Assembly: GCA_964387645.1 (NCBI GenBank)
Contig: CAYLYM010000090.1
Coordinates: forward strand, 1 to 16,083
Reading direction: 5' to 3'
DNA: 16,083 nucleotides
Origin: CAYLYM01 sp964387645
GTDB taxonomy: Bacteria > Calditrichota > Calditrichia > RBG-13-44-9
The position numbers were made by a program, and so were the translations under genes. Under the pieces are notes generated by a model. That model worked only from the letters and a program-made list of their open reading frames with translations. It searched no databases and was not told where the DNA came from. Shown here one piece after another: positions 1-8,345 of this stretch (positions are counted from its first letter, which is position 1; every line of letters begins with the position of its first letter).

Positions 1-726
1 ACAGCCGACACTATTCAGGAAGTAAGAAAAACATCAGAACTTGCTTCTGAAAAAGCGGATGAAGTCACTCAAAAATCCAGAAAATCGATGGAAGTCACCC
101 GCCTGGGAGAACAGACAGTTGAGGAAACCATTGAAGGCATGAATAAAATTCGAGAGCAAATGGAAGCTATAGCTGAAAGCATTCTAAAACTAAGCGAGCA
201 AAGTCAAGCCATTGGGAACATTATGACGACAGTGAGTGACCTGGCAGAGCAAACTAATTTATTAGCGATAAATGCTGCAATCGAAGCAGCCAAAGCTGGA
301 GACCAGGGTAAAGGATTTGCGGTCGTTGCCCAGGAAGTTCGAAGTCTTGCTGAACAATCCAAAGAAGCTACAGAACAAGTAAGAATCCTTTTAAAAGAAA
401 TACAAAATGCTACAAGTTCAGCCGTAATGGCAACTGAACAAGGCAGCAAAGCTGTAGAAGAAGGTGTAAAGTTATCGGAGAAATCTGGCTCCTCCATAAA
501 AACTTTAGCTGAAATATTGGAAAATACTGTGGACACCTTTCTGCAGATAGCAAATTCCAATAAAGAGCAGTTGGTCGGAGTGGAACAAGTAACCCAGGCG
601 CTTGAGGATATCCAACAGGCTACTTCTCAAAATTTAGAGAGCATGCGACAAATGGAAGAGGGAGCACATAATCTGAAAGAATTGGGATTAAAGCTGACTC
701 AATTAGCGGAAAAATATCGGATTTAA
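1..726 (+). CDS. Methyl-accepting chemotaxis protein, C-terminal signalling part (5' end outside the window)
   Basis: The frame is open from base 1 to a TAA at 724-726, so 241 residues of a larger receptor are visible. The sequence is almost entirely a heptad-patterned coiled coil, as expected of the cytoplasmic signalling hairpin of a chemoreceptor. The hairpin tip is clear: EQTNLLAINAAIEAAKAG followed by GFAVVAQEVRSLAEQS, which is the highly conserved contact region for CheA and CheW. Glu/Gln/Ala/Ser-rich stretches on both sides are likely methylation helices. There is no NWETF-type CheR/CheB tether at the C-terminus; it ends EKYRI. The sensor, membrane and HAMP parts lie upstream, so ligand and topology cannot be judged. 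The gene stops 15 nt before cheA, suggesting one transcript and a dedicated receptor for that kinase. The family call is very secure; the stimulus is unknown. Confidence 0.95.
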   Translation, partial: TADTIQEVRKTSELASEKADEVTQKSRKSMEVTRLGEQTVEETIEGMNKIREQMEAIAESILKLSEQSQAIGNIMTTVSDLAEQTNLLAINAAIEAAKAGDQGKGFAVVAQEVRSLAEQSKEATEQVRILLKEIQNATSSAVMATEQGSKAVEEGVKLSEKSGSSIKTLAEILENTVDTFLQIANSNKEQLVGVEQVTQALEDIQQATSQNLESMRQMEEGAHNLKELGLKLTQLAEKYRI

Positions 727-728
727 AC

Positions 729-733
729 AGGAG
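729..733 (+). promoter_or_regulatory. Ribosome binding site fixing the TTG start of cheA
   Basis: AGGAG lies 8 nt before the TTG at 742-744. The first in-frame ATG comes only inside the Hpt domain, so the TTG start is supported by spacing and by domain completeness. Confidence 0.7.
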
Positions 734-741
734 ACAGCCTC

Positions 742-3120
742 TTGGTTGGAAACGATGAAAAATTTTTAAAAGAATTGCTTGAAACTTTTCAGGTTGAAGC
801 CCGAGAATATATCAACAGAATGGCCAATAGTCTACTTCAATTAGAGCAGGAACCCGATAAAAACGTGAATGGGGAAATTATTGAGACTATTTTTCGAGAT
901 GCTCATAGTCTTAAGGGGGCAGCCCGTGCCATTGAGTTAAACGAAATCGAACATATCTGTCAGGCTCTGGAAGATATTTTCTCTGGTTTAAAGTCGAATT
1001 TAAATTCGGAAAAGATCAATCTGCCGACTGAAATATTTGATACATTACATCAGGCTTTGGATACCATTCAATTATTTCTTGAGTATCCCAATACCGATAC
1101 TTCAAAAGCTGAACAAATAGTAACTTCCCTAAAAAATTTAATCCCAATTATAGAAAAAAGTGTTAATAAAAAAATTAAACCCAAACAGGCTAATAATGAT
1201 CTTTTGCCAAAGGGATTAAATATTGATTCTGAATCCCAACCTTATTCCCCTCAAAAATCCGAACCAGTTGAAGAACCTAAAAATGATCTTCCAATTCAAA
1301 CTGAAGAAAAAATTAAAAGACCTAAACCTGCTGGAATAAATCATATTTCATCCGATACAGTTCGTATCTCACAAGCCAAATTAGATAGCCTTCTACTACG
1401 AGCAGAGGAAATGGTTTCAGTAAAACTCATTACTTTTCAACTCGCTATAAAACTACGGGAGTTGAAAAGAAAATTTGAATACATGAGAAAACAAAATGAA
1501 CAGTTTTATAATTACATTATAAATAAATATTCTAAAAAAAATTCACATCATTCATCTGAATCAATAGAGATCGAAAAATCAAAAAAATTTATAAGCTGGA
1601 AGCAGGCCTACCTAAAAAAGTTAGAAAGTCAATTGATTGATATTGTTAGATCGTTTGAACAAGATCGACGTTTTGTATCATTTTTAGTAGACAATCTACT
1701 TGAAGATACTAAAAAGGCAATCATGCTTCCTTTTTCCTGGTTATTCGAAACTTTTCCCAAAACAGTAAGAGAAATTGCACGGTCTTTAAATAAAAAAGTA
1801 AAAATTGAAATCACAGGTGGTGAGGTAGAAATTGACAAACGAATTCTTGAAGAGATAAAAGACCCGTTGATTCATCTCATACGTAACGCCATCGATCATG
1901 GCATTGAAAGTCCCGAGGTACGCCTGCAAAAAAATAAATCGGTAGAGGGTCTCATAAAACTTTCTGTCAATCAAATTGGGGGAGGAAAAGTAGAAATTCG
2001 TTTGGAAGATGATGGGGCAGGCATAGATCTGAATAAAATTAAAAAAATTGGCATTGAACTAGAACTCATTCAAAAAGAAGAAGCGGACAAATTAACTCCT
2101 GCCCAGATTTTAGCTCTTATTTTTCATCCCACTTTCACTACCAGTGAAAGGGTTACTCACATTTCTGGTAGAGGTTTAGGGATGACAATCGTCAAAGAAA
2201 AAGTAGAAAAATTAGGTGGAATTATCACTATCGAAACGAAGAAGGATATTGGAACTCAATTTATTATTACACTTCCACTCACTTTAGCAACTTATCGAGG
2301 AATTTTACTGAAAGTATCAGATAGAACATTTGTTATCCCAACGACTCATGTCAAGAGAGTCATGCGGATAAAAAAAACATCCATTAAACGCTTAAAAAAT
2401 CAGAAAACTATTTTGATTGACCATAAACCGGTTTCACTGGTCGATCTTGCCCATTTGCTTCAAATTCCGAGAAAGGACACAAAAGAGAATGAGAGAGAAT
2501 TCATTATAATTATGCTCCTGGAAGCAAATAATAAACATGTGGCTTTTTCTATTGATGAGGTTATCCGAGAACAGGAAGTACTGGTTAAACCTCTGGGAAA
2601 ACAACTGGCAAGGGTTTTGTTTATTAGCGGAGCTACAGTCTTAGGTGATGGAACCGTGGTGCCTATTTTAAATGCGGCTGAACTCCTACAGGCGGCAATC
2701 AAAGGTAACGGGGAACCATCTTATCAGCCTGAATTTTTTGACGAAAGACAGAAGACCAAAAAATCTATTTTAGTAGTTGACGATTCCATTACTACCAGGA
2801 TGTTAATTAAAAACATACTGGAAGTGGCTGGTTACGAGGTTCAAACTGCAGTCGATGGAATAGATGCCATGACAAAACTCAGAGAGAAAGCATTTAATCT
2901 CATTATCTCTGATATCCAGATGCCTCGAATGGATGGCTTTGCCCTGACAAAAGCCATTCGTGAAGATGAAAAATTCGCTCAGTTGCCAGTAGTATTAGTC
3001 ACTTCCCTCGATTCTCGGGAGGATCGGGAAAAAGGTTTAGCTGTAGGAGCCAGTGCTTACATCGTGAAACAAAATTTTAACCAATCAGGTTTTTTAAACT
3101 TGATTGAAAAATTTGTATAA
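742..3120 (+). CDS. cheA: Hybrid chemotaxis histidine kinase CheA with C-terminal receiver (WspE/FrzE type)
   Basis: This 792-residue cytoplasmic kinase would take signal from the upstream receptor and phosphorylate CheB and the receiver protein downstream. Visible domains are: Hpt at about 1-130 with phospho-accepting His55 in DAHSLKGAAR; a Pro/Glu/Lys-rich linker at about 140-205 with no recognisable P2 domain; a dimerisation region at about 206-335, longer than in classical CheA; and the ATPase at about 336-512, with N-box HLIRNAIDHG (378-387), DDGAG (423-427) and GRGLGM (476-481). A CheW-like P5 domain covers about 514-650 and a receiver about 674-792, with acid pocket Asp680/Asp681, phosphosite Asp724, Thr754 and Lys776. 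All key residues are present, so it should be active. The IMLPF segment followed by FPKTVREIA is typical of hybrid CheA proteins of Wsp-like systems (from memory). The start is TTG. The attached receiver may act as a phosphate sink or a second output. Confidence 0.95.
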   Translation: MVGNDEKFLKELLETFQVEAREYINRMANSLLQLEQEPDKNVNGEIIETIFRDAHSLKGAARAIELNEIEHICQALEDIFSGLKSNLNSEKINLPTEIFDTLHQALDTIQLFLEYPNTDTSKAEQIVTSLKNLIPIIEKSVNKKIKPKQANNDLLPKGLNIDSESQPYSPQKSEPVEEPKNDLPIQTEEKIKRPKPAGINHISSDTVRISQAKLDSLLLRAEEMVSVKLITFQLAIKLRELKRKFEYMRKQNEQFYNYIINKYSKKNSHHSSESIEIEKSKKFISWKQAYLKKLESQLIDIVRSFEQDRRFVSFLVDNLLEDTKKAIMLPFSWLFETFPKTVREIARSLNKKVKIEITGGEVEIDKRILEEIKDPLIHLIRNAIDHGIESPEVRLQKNKSVEGLIKLSVNQIGGGKVEIRLEDDGAGIDLNKIKKIGIELELIQKEEADKLTPAQILALIFHPTFTTSERVTHISGRGLGMTIVKEKVEKLGGIITIETKKDIGTQFIITLPLTLATYRGILLKVSDRTFVIPTTHVKRVMRIKKTSIKRLKNQKTILIDHKPVSLVDLAHLLQIPRKDTKENEREFIIIMLLEANNKHVAFSIDEVIREQEVLVKPLGKQLARVLFISGATVLGDGTVVPILNAAELLQAAIKGNGEPSYQPEFFDERQKTKKSILVVDDSITTRMLIKNILEVAGYEVQTAVDGIDAMTKLREKAFNLIISDIQMPRMDGFALTKAIREDEKFAQLPVVLVTSLDSREDREKGLAVGASAYIVKQNFNQSGFLNLIEKFV

Positions 3121-3123
3121 GCC

Positions 3124-4179
3124 ATGGCAAAGAAAATCAAAGTTCTAATTGTCGATGATTCACCGGTTATCCAACTTTGTCTGGAGCATATTCTCCAGAG
3201 TGATCCCAGTATTGAAATTATTGGAAAGGTTGATAGCGGATTCAAAGCTATTGAATTTTTGGAACATTCTAAACCCGATGTAATTACTATGGATTTAAAT
3301 ATGCCAGGAATCGATGGGTTGGAAACTACTCGACGTATCCTTGAAAAACATCCTATTCCCATCGTGATCGTTAGTAACCTCTACAGCCCAGAAGATGCTC
3401 ACTTAAATTTTGAGGCTATTCAAGCAGGTGCTACCTCAATATTACCCAAACCTAGATATCCGTTCAATAATAGAAACCACAAAGAATGGCATGAATTTAT
3501 CCATACAATTAAAACATTATCAAAAATTAAAATCATCAAAACAGAATTTTCTAATCAAGATTCGAAATTTAAGAACTGGACTACTCAAACCCTATCAATA
3601 CATCCTTTACAAAGTAAAATAAAATATATAGCAGTTGGGGTTTCAACAGGTGGACCTCCCGTCCTAAAAGAGTTTCTATCTCATTTACCAGCAGATTTAC
3701 CAGCACCAATACTAATTGTTCAACATATTACGGAAGGATTCTTAGAAGGATTGGTTCAATGGCTAAGCAAATCCACAAAACTAAATGTCAAAATTGCTGA
3801 AGAGGATGAAATACCACTACCAGGACATATTTATTTTGCTCCTATCGATTACCATTTAATTGTTTCAACCGACGGAAGGCTCCATTTAAGTACAGATGAC
3901 GCAATACATGGTTCCAGACCTTCAGTCTCATGTTTATTCCGCTCTTTACTTCAAGTTGGACCCCAATATACCATTGCCATTCTACTTACCGGCATGGGAA
4001 AAGATGGAGCTAAGGAGTTAAAAGAATTAAAAAATGCTGGGGCAATTACAATCATTCAGGATCGTAAAAGTTCAGTAGTATATGGAATGCCAGGCGAAGC
4101 CAAAAAACTTAATGCCGAACATTATGAAGTTTCGGCAGAAAATCTGGCCCCCCTTCTATTGAGTTTATTAAAAAAATAA
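3124..4179 (+). CDS. cheB: Chemotaxis response regulator protein-glutamate methylesterase CheB
   Basis: CheB removes methyl groups from receptor glutamates (and can deamidate glutamines), giving adaptation after phosphorylation by CheA. The 351-residue protein has an N-terminal receiver (about 1-125) with Asp13/Asp14-type acid pocket residues in IVDDSP, phosphosite Asp57 in ITMDLNMPG and Lys109 in LPKPR. A linker of about 40 residues follows, then the methylesterase domain at about 165-350. The catalytic triad is visible: Ser174 in GVSTGGP, His201 in VQHI and Asp294 in TGMGKDGA. Length and order match the family. The ATG lies 3 nt after the cheA stop and has no good Shine-Dalgarno of its own, so translation is probably coupled to cheA. 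No cheR is visible; it would be expected upstream, since a CheB without a methyltransferase would make little sense. Confidence 0.96.
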   Translation: MAKKIKVLIVDDSPVIQLCLEHILQSDPSIEIIGKVDSGFKAIEFLEHSKPDVITMDLNMPGIDGLETTRRILEKHPIPIVIVSNLYSPEDAHLNFEAIQAGATSILPKPRYPFNNRNHKEWHEFIHTIKTLSKIKIIKTEFSNQDSKFKNWTTQTLSIHPLQSKIKYIAVGVSTGGPPVLKEFLSHLPADLPAPILIVQHITEGFLEGLVQWLSKSTKLNVKIAEEDEIPLPGHIYFAPIDYHLIVSTDGRLHLSTDDAIHGSRPSVSCLFRSLLQVGPQYTIAILLTGMGKDGAKELKELKNAGAITIIQDRKSSVVYGMPGEAKKLNAEHYEVSAENLAPLLLSLLKK

Positions 4180-4272
4180 AATTGAATTTTTAGAAGGATG
4201 TGTACTCGGTTTAAACTAAACTTAGTCGGATAATTTAAAATTTTAACAGAAGCTAAAAACAGAGGTCATATT

Positions 4273-4731
4273 ATGAGGATTTTAATTGCCGAAGACGAAT
4301 TCATCAACCAAAGATTATTGCAAAAATATGTTTCACATCTGGGTGAATGTGATATTGCTATTGATGGACCCAAAGCCCTTGAAATGGTACGAGAAGCCAT
4401 GAAAGGAGGAAATCATTATGATTTAATTTTTTTGGATATTATAATGCCAGGGATGGATGGTCTGGATGTTTTGAAGGAAATTCGAGAAATGGAAAATAAA
4501 TTTAATATCCCTGAGTCACAACGAGCAAAAATCATTATGACTACAGCTCTGGCAGATCGCCAAAATGTAGTTCGAGCAGCCTTTCAACAATGCGATGCTT
4601 ATTTAATCAAACCTGTTAAACCACAGGAAATAATGAAGAAGTTAAAAACTTTAGGATTATTAAAAGAAGAAGAAGAAGAAAAGAAAGAAACAAATGAAGA
4701 AAAAAAAGAGAGAAAAGACGATAATCATTAG
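4273..4731 (+). CDS. Single-domain CheY-like response regulator with a charged C-terminal tail
   Basis: The protein has 152 residues. Residues 1-130 form a complete receiver: acid pocket Glu7/Asp8 in IAEDE, phosphosite Asp55 in IFLDIIMPGMDG, Thr90/Thr91 and Lys113 in LIKPVKP. There is no DNA-binding or enzymatic output domain. The last 22 or so residues are almost only Glu, Lys, Asp, Asn and Arg, encoded by a purine-rich tract beginning with five GAA codons. The gene starts 93 nt after cheB with its own AGAGG site (4261-4265). It is the likely diffusible output of the upstream kinase, taking the place that WspR holds in Wsp systems but without a GGDEF domain. The first part is closer to general receiver proteins than to classical flagellar CheY, so I give no cheY symbol; the target may be a motor, a pilus or another regulator. 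Confidence 0.9.
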   Translation: MRILIAEDEFINQRLLQKYVSHLGECDIAIDGPKALEMVREAMKGGNHYDLIFLDIIMPGMDGLDVLKEIREMENKFNIPESQRAKIIMTTALADRQNVVRAAFQQCDAYLIKPVKPQEIMKKLKTLGLLKEEEEEKKETNEEKKERKDDNH

Positions 4732-4823
4732 TATCAATTCATTTTTTTATGAACTTAAAAAGGAGCCTTAAAACTCAACATTTATTCACCCATTTCTCTA
4801 AACAAACAATCTATCTTTAGAAA

Positions 4824-4843
4824 AAGAGATTTTGAAATCCCCT
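4824..4843 (-). terminator. Weak candidate terminator after the sulfatase gene
   Basis: Read on the minus strand, an 8-bp stem with two G-U pairs (AGGGGATT / AATCTCTT, loop TCAA) lies just past the sulfatase stop and runs into TTTC. The stem is AT-rich and the U tract short, so this is only a candidate. Confidence 0.3.
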
Positions 4844-4868
4844 ACTAAGATGAATGCAAGGCGATTTG

Positions 4869-6455
4869 CTAAAGAAAAGTTTCCTGTTTTTTTATCCAGG
4901 TTAATTGCGGCCACCATTCCGGGCCATCATTTTTTTGTGGTGTCCCCGGAGTGCTGCGTCCATTTTTCACATAAGCCGTTAAAAGATTTGTCAGTTTCTC
5001 TACTACTTCTGGATATTTGTCATAAACATTTATCTTTTCTCCCACATCATTCTCTAAATCATACAATTGAATAGGCGGCAACCCACTCATATCATCACGT
5101 CCAGGTCGGGGATAACTCCAACCACCGGATCCAGGGCACATTTCTAATTTCCATTTACCCTGCCTGATAGAAAACGAACCATTCACTGAATGATGCACAG
5201 TCGCCTCTCGTAACGGTTTTTCATACGATTCACCTAACAAAACAGGAAGAATATTATAACTATCTTCACCAGCATTATCCGGTAAAGTTACACCCACGAT
5301 TGCTGCACAGGTAGCCATCAGATCAGTAAGACAAATTGTTTCATTCGATTTAGAACCCGGTTTAATCTTTCCAGGCCATCTGGCAATAAAAGGAATTCGG
5401 TGCCCCCCTTCGAAAATATCCGCTTTATGACCTCTAAAGACATAGCTAGGATTATGGCCAAACTTTTTTAATTCTTCAAAATCCGCTCTGGGAGAACACC
5501 CATTATCGCTCGTTAATATGAAAAGAGTGTTATCATTCAATCCGTTTTTCTCAAGAGCTTTCATCACCTGACCCACTGACCAATCTACTTGCAGAACGAA
5601 ATCGCCATAATCATTGGTCCCGCTTTTCCCTCGAAACACTTCAGTGGGTAAAATGGGAGTATGAGGCGCAGTGAGCGGAAAATAAAGAAAGAAAGGTTTT
5701 TCTTTCGATTGCCTCTCGATAAATTCAACCGCTTTCTCAGTTATCTTATTTAACACTTCTTCATGCTTAAAATCGGCTCCCGTTGGCCCCTTCCGCCAAA
5801 AGGCCTGGTAATCTTTGTTCTCGGTTTCATGGTCTGGCAGAGCAGTCACCCGATCATTTTCAATATAAACATAAGGCGGCATGTCCAACGAGGCCGAAAT
5901 TCCAAAGAAATAATCAAATCCCAGCTCCGTAGGACCACCCTGAATGGGTTTGGTAAAATCTACATTCTCTCCTTCTTCTTTAGAACTATCTTTAGGAATA
6001 CGACCATCTGTAGTAGACCAGTTTAATCCCAGGTGCCACTTCCCAATACAAGCCGTTCGGTAGCCATGTTTTTTAAGTAACGAAGCCACTGTCAATCGGT
6101 CAGGCGGAATCAGACTTCGTGAATATCCCCACAGTACCCCGGACTTCAGCCGAGTTCGCCAGGCATATCTACCGGTCAATATCCCATACCGGGTGGGTGT
6201 GCAAACTGCCGAACCGGAATGGGCATCGGTAAAAATCATCCCCTCCCGAGCCAATCTGTCTATGTTCTTAGTCTTAATCTTAGAGTTTTCGTTCAAACAG
6301 GATAAATCTCCATATCCAAGGTCATCCGCTAAGATGTAAACAATATTGGGTAACTTTGTCTGCTTTTGACAATGTAATGCAATACTCGAAAGTGATAAAG
6401 CCAAACTACTAAAACCAAGAGTTTTTAAAAATTGCCTGCGGCTAAAAGTCTGCAT
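4869..6455 (-). CDS. Tat-exported sulfatase of the arylsulfatase A type (Cys-type formylglycine enzyme)
   Basis: Sulfatases hydrolyse sulfate esters, here probably on a sugar, polysaccharide or aryl substrate outside the cytoplasm. The 528-residue protein begins with a twin-arginine signal (SRRQFLK at 5-11, then a Leu/Ser-rich hydrophobic stretch to about 28). The sulfatase signature CTPTR is at 85-89; Cys85 would be converted to formylglycine. Calcium ligands Asp44/Asp45 (ADDLGYGD) and Asp317/Asn318 (TSDNG) are present, as are active-site Lys139/His141 (GKWHLG), His265 and Lys344. The C-terminal PGTPQKNDGP is familiar from arylsulfatase A-like members. The ATG is supported by GGGAG 6 nt upstream. 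The Cys form can be matured by a radical-SAM enzyme (anSME) or FGE; neither is in this window. There are no carbohydrate-locus neighbours, so the substrate is open. Expression is divergent from the permease. Confidence 0.93.
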   Translation of the reverse strand: MQTFSRRQFLKTLGFSSLALSLSSIALHCQKQTKLPNIVYILADDLGYGDLSCLNENSKIKTKNIDRLAREGMIFTDAHSGSAVCTPTRYGILTGRYAWRTRLKSGVLWGYSRSLIPPDRLTVASLLKKHGYRTACIGKWHLGLNWSTTDGRIPKDSSKEEGENVDFTKPIQGGPTELGFDYFFGISASLDMPPYVYIENDRVTALPDHETENKDYQAFWRKGPTGADFKHEEVLNKITEKAVEFIERQSKEKPFFLYFPLTAPHTPILPTEVFRGKSGTNDYGDFVLQVDWSVGQVMKALEKNGLNDNTLFILTSDNGCSPRADFEELKKFGHNPSYVFRGHKADIFEGGHRIPFIARWPGKIKPGSKSNETICLTDLMATCAAIVGVTLPDNAGEDSYNILPVLLGESYEKPLREATVHHSVNGSFSIRQGKWKLEMCPGSGGWSYPRPGRDDMSGLPPIQLYDLENDVGEKINVYDKYPEVVEKLTNLLTAYVKNGRSTPGTPQKNDGPEWWPQLTWIKKQETFL

Positions 6456-6663
6456 CTTTTTCTCCCACCATTTTTATAAGCATAATTAAGCTAAAAAGTT
6501 TTTCTGATCTTCCCTGACTAAAGACATAGAACTCCATACACATTAAAAATAAATTAAACCTATAGTAAAAAACAATAAAATTTATTCTTCGAAATATGAT
6601 TTTATTTTGTTAAATCATGATTTTTTATTAACATTTCTCTAAACTCATATTGGATGAGAAACA
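6456..6663. promoter_or_regulatory. Divergent upstream region of sulfatase and permease
   Basis: This 208-bp AT-rich stretch must carry both promoters. It contains the palindrome AAATCATGATTT (6612-6623), whose left half also pairs with ATGATTT at 6596-6602 to give a 7-bp dyad with a 9-bp spacer. These are possible operators. I could not assign clear -35/-10 pairs. Confidence 0.4.
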
Positions 6664-8028
6664 ATGAAAATAAAGCACTCAAGATCTGTCCAATCACATC
6701 ATCAAATAAAACGAGAGATCGCCCTTATTACCGCCACCAGTATTGTTATCGCCAACATGATAGGATCAGGAATTTTTACAACATCTGGCATTATGGCTGC
6801 TAATTTACCCGATCCGGGCTGGGTTCTGCTTTGTTGGATATTTGGTGGATTCATCGCACTTGCCGGAGCTCTTTGCTACGCCGAATTGGCCACACGAATG
6901 CCAGAAGAAGGAGGAGAATATGTCTATCTAAAGAAATTGTATCACCCGATTCTGGGTTTTTTAACCGGCTGGACCAGTTTTTTCGTGGGATTCTCAGCAC
7001 CTATAGCTGCCTCGGCCATCGGTTTTTCTGAATATCTTTTTGCTGGTTTGAAGATACACTGGCCAATAACCGCGCTCACCCAACCGATCTTTGTCAAAAA
7101 AATAATAGCCATTGGCATCATTATATCATTAACTGTAGTACACTATTTAGGTATTCGGTTTGGATCAAAAGTTCAAAACAGCCTCACCGCCTTGAAAATT
7201 CTCATTGTTTTAGGTCTGGCAAGTGCAGGTCTGGCACTGGGAGGTGAATTACCAACTCCGAACTTTTCATTCTCTACAAGTTCATTCCAGGGTATGGCCT
7301 TTGGCACCGCCATGATGTTGGTGATGTTTTCCTATAGCGGATGGAACGCCAGCGCTTACATTGGAGGGGAGATAAAAAATCCGCGAAAAACAATCCCAAT
7401 TTCTTTAATTGCCGGTACCACCATAGTAATGCTATTATATCTGGCTATTAATCTATTCATTTTTAGCTCTGCACCATACCAAGTATTACAGGGAAAAATT
7501 ACAGTTGTAGAAACAGCGGCAGTGCATGTCTTCGGTAAGGGATTCACACAATTACTCAGTTTGTTGATAAGTCTGGCTTTACTTTCTTCACTCAGCGCAT
7601 TTATCATTCTGGGTCCCCGGGTCTATTTTGCCATGGCCCACGATCGACTATTTTTCCATTTTGCCGCAGAAGTGCATCCAAAATTTGGTGTACCAGGAAA
7701 AGCCATTGCAATTCAAGGCTTCATCGCCACTCTTATGGTGATTTTGGGTACTTTTGAGCAATTACTCATCTACTTGGGATTTGCCCTGGGTATTTTTCCC
7801 TGGTTAACCATTGCTGGTATATTCCTGGCAAGGAAGCGAAGAATCGGCGAATCGATCGCCGTAAAAATCTGGGGCTATCCATTGGTACCATTATTTTATC
7901 TGGTAAGTAGCCTTTTCTTATTGATTGTGGCTTTCATTAATCGGCCACTGGAATCGGGCATTGCTATACTGACTGTTTTAGCAGGGATTCCGTTGTATTT
8001 CGTCTGGGTAAAAAAGTTCAAGGGATAG
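6664..8028 (+). CDS. APC-superfamily amino acid permease
   Basis: This inner-membrane transporter has 454 residues and about 12 hydrophobic segments. The first segment holds NMIGSGIFTTSG (about 31-42), the unwound substrate-binding part of helix 1 in the amino acid-polyamine-organocation superfamily. It is followed by CYAELATRMPEEGGEYVYL, the usual cytoplasmic loop motif after helix 2, and by FSYSGWNASAYIGGEIKNP in helix 6 and its following loop, which is the other conserved binding region. The length is typical for bacterial members of the AGT/CAT-like group (YfnA-like), which usually move neutral or cationic amino acids with protons or by exchange. The substrate cannot be read from sequence. 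The start has a GGATGAG purine-rich site 5 nt upstream. The gene stands alone, divergent from the sulfatase and convergent with the dehydrogenase gene. Confidence 0.92.
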   Translation: MKIKHSRSVQSHHQIKREIALITATSIVIANMIGSGIFTTSGIMAANLPDPGWVLLCWIFGGFIALAGALCYAELATRMPEEGGEYVYLKKLYHPILGFLTGWTSFFVGFSAPIAASAIGFSEYLFAGLKIHWPITALTQPIFVKKIIAIGIIISLTVVHYLGIRFGSKVQNSLTALKILIVLGLASAGLALGGELPTPNFSFSTSSFQGMAFGTAMMLVMFSYSGWNASAYIGGEIKNPRKTIPISLIAGTTIVMLLYLAINLFIFSSAPYQVLQGKITVVETAAVHVFGKGFTQLLSLLISLALLSSLSAFIILGPRVYFAMAHDRLFFHFAAEVHPKFGVPGKAIAIQGFIATLMVILGTFEQLLIYLGFALGIFPWLTIAGIFLARKRRIGESIAVKIWGYPLVPLFYLVSSLFLLIVAFINRPLESGIAILTVLAGIPLYFVWVKKFKG

Positions 8029-8183
8029 TGCGCCATCAGTGATGAATCACGTTTTGAATGGGAAAGATTTGGCTGAAATATTGAGCTAAATTTCATCAAT
8101 CCATCACTTTGTGGAAGTTTAAAATACAATATAAGAAGAAATAATCGTTTTAGCTGAAATTTTGCATTAGCAATAAAGGCGTC

Positions 8184-8228
8184 AGGAGGTAAAGTCGAAT
8201 GAAACAATATAGTAGAACGAATCGATGA
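8184..8228 (+). other. Orphan Shine-Dalgarno with a nine-codon ORF
   Basis: AGGAGGT (8184-8190) sits 8 nt before ATG at 8199, opening MKQYSRTNR and stopping at TGA 8226-8228. It may be the 5' remnant of a lost gene, or chance. Nothing downstream in frame looks like protein. Confidence 0.25.
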
Positions 8229-8249
8229 TTTGTTAAAACTTCTTTCCGG

Positions 8250-8345
8250 CAAAAGTCTATACAGAACGATCCGGCAAATCTCACTACGATTTCTTCACTT
8301 TGACCGAAATGAGAATGTCGGTCACTCCGGTCTAAATATATCTGT
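8250..8345. repeat. Probable decayed copy of a dispersed intergenic repeat
   Basis: On the minus strand the segment contains GACATTCTCATTTCGGTC, AAGTGAAGAAATC and GATTTGCCGGATCGTTC in this order. It resembles, from memory, a widespread intergenic repeat with a CATTCTGAGCGAAGCGAAGAAT core followed by a CCGGATC block. A perfect 7-bp inverted repeat TGACCGA / TCGGTCA (8301-8307, 8318-8324, 10-nt loop) lies inside. Copy number in the genome is unknown, so this rests on resemblance. Confidence 0.4.

Noticed and set aside
204..560. 118-codon minus-strand frame inside the receptor gene
   Set aside because: It is the shadow of the chemoreceptor coiled coil and shows no protein family features.
4198..4233. 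ATG with purines directly before it between cheB and the response regulator gene
   Set aside because: AGAAGG touches the ATG with no spacing and the frame has only 11 codons.
4741..4760. Hairpin-like TTCAT / ATGAA around a T6 run after the response regulator gene
   Set aside because: Only 5 AT-rich pairs and no U tract after the stem; not a credible terminator.
6369..6378. Lipobox at Cys29 of the sulfatase, which would make it a Tat lipoprotein
   Set aside because: The residues before Cys are Ala-Leu-His; His at -1 and Leu at -2 do not fit a lipobox.
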